Assembly (NCBI GenBank): GCA_002299785.1
Contig: DBNL01000093.1
Coordinates: 11,408 to 17,229 of the forward strand
Length of the DNA stretch: 5,822 nucleotides
Origin: Verrucomicrobia bacterium UBA673
GTDB lineage: Bacteria > Verrucomicrobiota > Verrucomicrobiia > Limisphaerales > UBA1096
Reading direction: 5' to 3'
Shown: piece after piece, positions 4,162-5,822 of the stretch
Position numbering within the stretch: the stretch's first letter is position 1
Layout: each line of letters begins with the position of its first letter
Program-made: the position numbers and the translations under genes
The notes under the pieces: generated by a model
What the model was told of the DNA's origin: nothing
The model's database searches: none
The model's input: only the letters and a program-made list of their open reading frames with translations

Positions 4162-5822
4162 ATGGAATTATTAATGGGACTGATCTGCGTGGGACTTGTT
4201 TTAGCTGTGCTTTTGCCCTTGTTCAAAGCCAATTCGGCAGTGAATGATTTGAACGATCTCAAGCTAAAGGTTCAACGACTCGAGGATCGACTGTATGAAA
4301 TGGGGGATCAGTTCACCGACACCAAGCCGACATCCCCGCCCCTTGGCCAAGCGGAGCGAGCACCCGAGACCAAGGCGAAAGAATCCGAGATAAAGCAGGC
4401 CGCCTTGGCCAAGCCGGAGCCGAAGCACTTCACATTGCCAAGCGACTTGAAGGAGTCGAGAGAGGCGGCCCTGGCCAAAAAGGATCGCCGCCGCAAAATG
4501 GCGTCGGTTCCTCCACCGATCATTCAGTCACCCATAACGGTTTCTCTTGTCGGGCCTGACGCCAAGCCAAGCGAACCGGTCAAGCCGGAGAAGGTTGCCG
4601 CCACCGCGCAAGCAGGGATGGCTCGTTTGCCCAAGGTGGACGCCCAATCGATCGAGATGAAACTGGGCACTTACTGGTTCGTCCGCATCGGCGTGATGCT
4701 GTTGCTGACCGGTTTAGGTGTTCTCGCTTATTATAACAAAAACTTTTTCTTCGAACTTAACCCACAGGCCAAGGTGAGTGTGTTTTATTTACTCAGCGCG
4801 GTGATGGGTGGTGTTGGCTTCTGGCTCCAACGCAACAAGGAGAATTTAAAGAACTATGGCCAGGTGCTGCTCGCTGGCGGCTTTGCTGGTGTGTATTTCA
4901 CGACGTACGCAGCTCATCTACCGATTTGGTTGAATATATCAAACGATACCGCGGATACCATGATCCGAGTGATCCCGGATCCGACAACCTCCCTGCTGCT
5001 GTTGTTCGCGTGGGGATGCTTCATGGTTTGGGTCGCGGATCGACTCAAGTCGGAGACAATCGCGCTCTTCGCCATTGGCGCCTCGTATTACGCCACCTAC
5101 GTGCCACTGATCCACTCCGGCGGTACCGACGATGTGTCGGACTGGGTGATCCTTTTCTCAAACCTTGTCCTCGCGGTGGCGGCGGTGGTGTTCATGCTGC
5201 GCAACCGCTGGCTGAAGATGCCGGTTCTGAGCCTGTCGGCGTCTTACGCCGGTTTTCTCCTATGGCGGCTGCGGGCTGATGAGCCGTCACTCACAATCGC
5301 CGTGAGTTTCGCCGTGTCGCTCTGGGTGGTTTACACGGCGGCGGTTTTCCTTTCTCGCAGCGGGGCGTTAAGTGACCGTCAGCGCGCCGTATTCCTGACC
5401 GCCAACAACGCGGCGATGTTTGCACTGCTCACGGCGGACGTGCTGAAATATCATGAGCCGAAATTCTGGATTTTACCGATGGTTATCGGCGTGGCACTGC
5501 TCGGGTGCGCATTGGCGGCGGCGCGTTGGCTTGAGGACCAGTCGCTCTCGCGCAAAAGCTACCTCACGCAGGGGCTGGTGCTGGTGACGCTTGGCCTGAT
5601 GACGATGGGGATGGCCGCCTCGCTCAAAGGGCCCATCCTCGCCGCCGAGAGTGTCGTACTGCTTTTCATGGCGATTCGCCGCAACAACTTCATCATCCAA
5701 ATCGGCTCGCTTATAGTGGTGGCTATTGCTGCTGTCTATGCGCTTAACGATACCTGGTTGGGTAGCGAAGATTTTTTCCTCGCCGGCCTGTTCACAGGCC
5801 TCATCTTTTTATTCAACGCCCG
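4162..5822 (+). CDS. DUF2339 polytopic membrane protein, 3' end cut by window edge
   Basis: 553 codons are open from the ATG to the window end with no stop. Layout: a single N-terminal membrane helix (about 3-20), a short coiled coil (about 26-50, heptad-like leucines in NDLNDLKLKVQRLEDRL), a charged, proline- and lysine-rich linker (about 52-165), then from about 172 on a dense series of hydrophobic helices, roughly 13 or more in the visible part. The junction KLGTYWFVRIGVMLLLTGLGVLAYY and the LLAGGFAGVYFTTYAAH stretch near 236-252 fit the DUF2339 family (PF10101) of large predicted inner-membrane proteins, often 800-1000 residues with over 20 helices. No biochemical function is established for the family, and none is claimed here. 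Two exact copies and one degenerate copy of the CTTGGCCAAG palindrome fall within the linker. The start is supported by AAAGGA 7 nt upstream. It is divergent from the FecR gene; no linked function is implied by that alone. Confidence 0.85.
   Translation, partial: MELLMGLICVGLVLAVLLPLFKANSAVNDLNDLKLKVQRLEDRLYEMGDQFTDTKPTSPPLGQAERAPETKAKESEIKQAALAKPEPKHFTLPSDLKESREAALAKKDRRRKMASVPPPIIQSPITVSLVGPDAKPSEPVKPEKVAATAQAGMARLPKVDAQSIEMKLGTYWFVRIGVMLLLTGLGVLAYYNKNFFFELNPQAKVSVFYLLSAVMGGVGFWLQRNKENLKNYGQVLLAGGFAGVYFTTYAAHLPIWLNISNDTADTMIRVIPDPTTSLLLLFAWGCFMVWVADRLKSETIALFAIGASYYATYVPLIHSGGTDDVSDWVILFSNLVLAVAAVVFMLRNRWLKMPVLSLSASYAGFLLWRLRADEPSLTIAVSFAVSLWVVYTAAVFLSRSGALSDRQRAVFLTANNAAMFALLTADVLKYHEPKFWILPMVIGVALLGCALAAARWLEDQSLSRKSYLTQGLVLVTLGLMTMGMAASLKGPILAAESVVLLFMAIRRNNFIIQIGSLIVVAIAAVYALNDTWLGSEDFFLAGLFTGLIFLFNA
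4342..4413. repeat. CTTGGCCAAG palindromes, copies 4 and 5 (DUF2339 linker)
   Basis: Exact copies at 4342-4351 and 4404-4413, 62 bp apart. A degenerate copy (8 of 10 bases) follows at 4470-4479. The first is read as LGQ and the second as ALAK, so the two are in different reading phases and the shared unit is the DNA, not the peptide. They fall in the low-constraint linker of the membrane protein. Confidence 0.7.

Noticed and set aside
4926..5279. 117-codon plus-strand frame inside the DUF2339 gene
   Set aside because: Same strand but another frame; it gives a glycine/arginine-rich product, whereas the DUF2339 frame gives continuous membrane helices.

Overview
This 5.8 kb window looks like ordinary bacterial chromosome. 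It holds a leftward housekeeping cluster, a leftward secreted FecR-domain protein, and a rightward large membrane protein. I see no rRNA, tRNA, transposase, integrase, CRISPR array, toxin or phage gene. GC content is moderate to high. Several genes lack a clear Shine-Dalgarno sequence. The secreted FecR protein, the DUF2339 protein and the L32 type would suit the Planctomycetes-Verrucomicrobia-Chlamydiae group, Verrucomicrobiota in particular, but that placement is a guess from general impression and was not tested.

Positions 1-2299, minus strand, read in transcription order coaD (last step but one of coenzyme A synthesis), yceD/DUF177, rpmF (ribosomal protein L32) and plsX (acyl-phosphate synthesis for phospholipids; its 3' end runs off the left edge). 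The cluster ties CoA and lipid-precursor supply to ribosome production. yceD-rpmF-plsX is the familiar proteobacterial order; coaD upstream of a yceD-rpmF pair recalls the Firmicutes. The 46-nt rpmF-plsX gap holds a terminator-like hairpin whose T7 run abuts the plsX start codon, so L32 and PlsX output may be uncoupled.

Positions 2326-3924, minus strand, form a self-contained transcription unit: a sigma-70-type promoter (TTGACA, 16 nt, TACGAT), a 486-residue exported FecR-domain protein with an internal repeat and a proline-rich tail, and a strong intrinsic terminator. That terminator ends only 26 nt before the coaD start, which fixes coaD at a GTG codon and leaves its promoter unexplained.

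Positions 3850-4161 are a 312-bp divergent intergenic region. From 4162 to the right edge runs the first 553 codons of a DUF2339 polytopic membrane protein.

The most unusual signal cuts across genes. The 10-bp palindrome CTTGGCCAAG occurs five times exactly, in coding DNA in two reading phases and in two intergenic regions, where chance predicts well below one copy. It looks like a highly iterated nucleotide-level motif. No new multi-gene system is visible.
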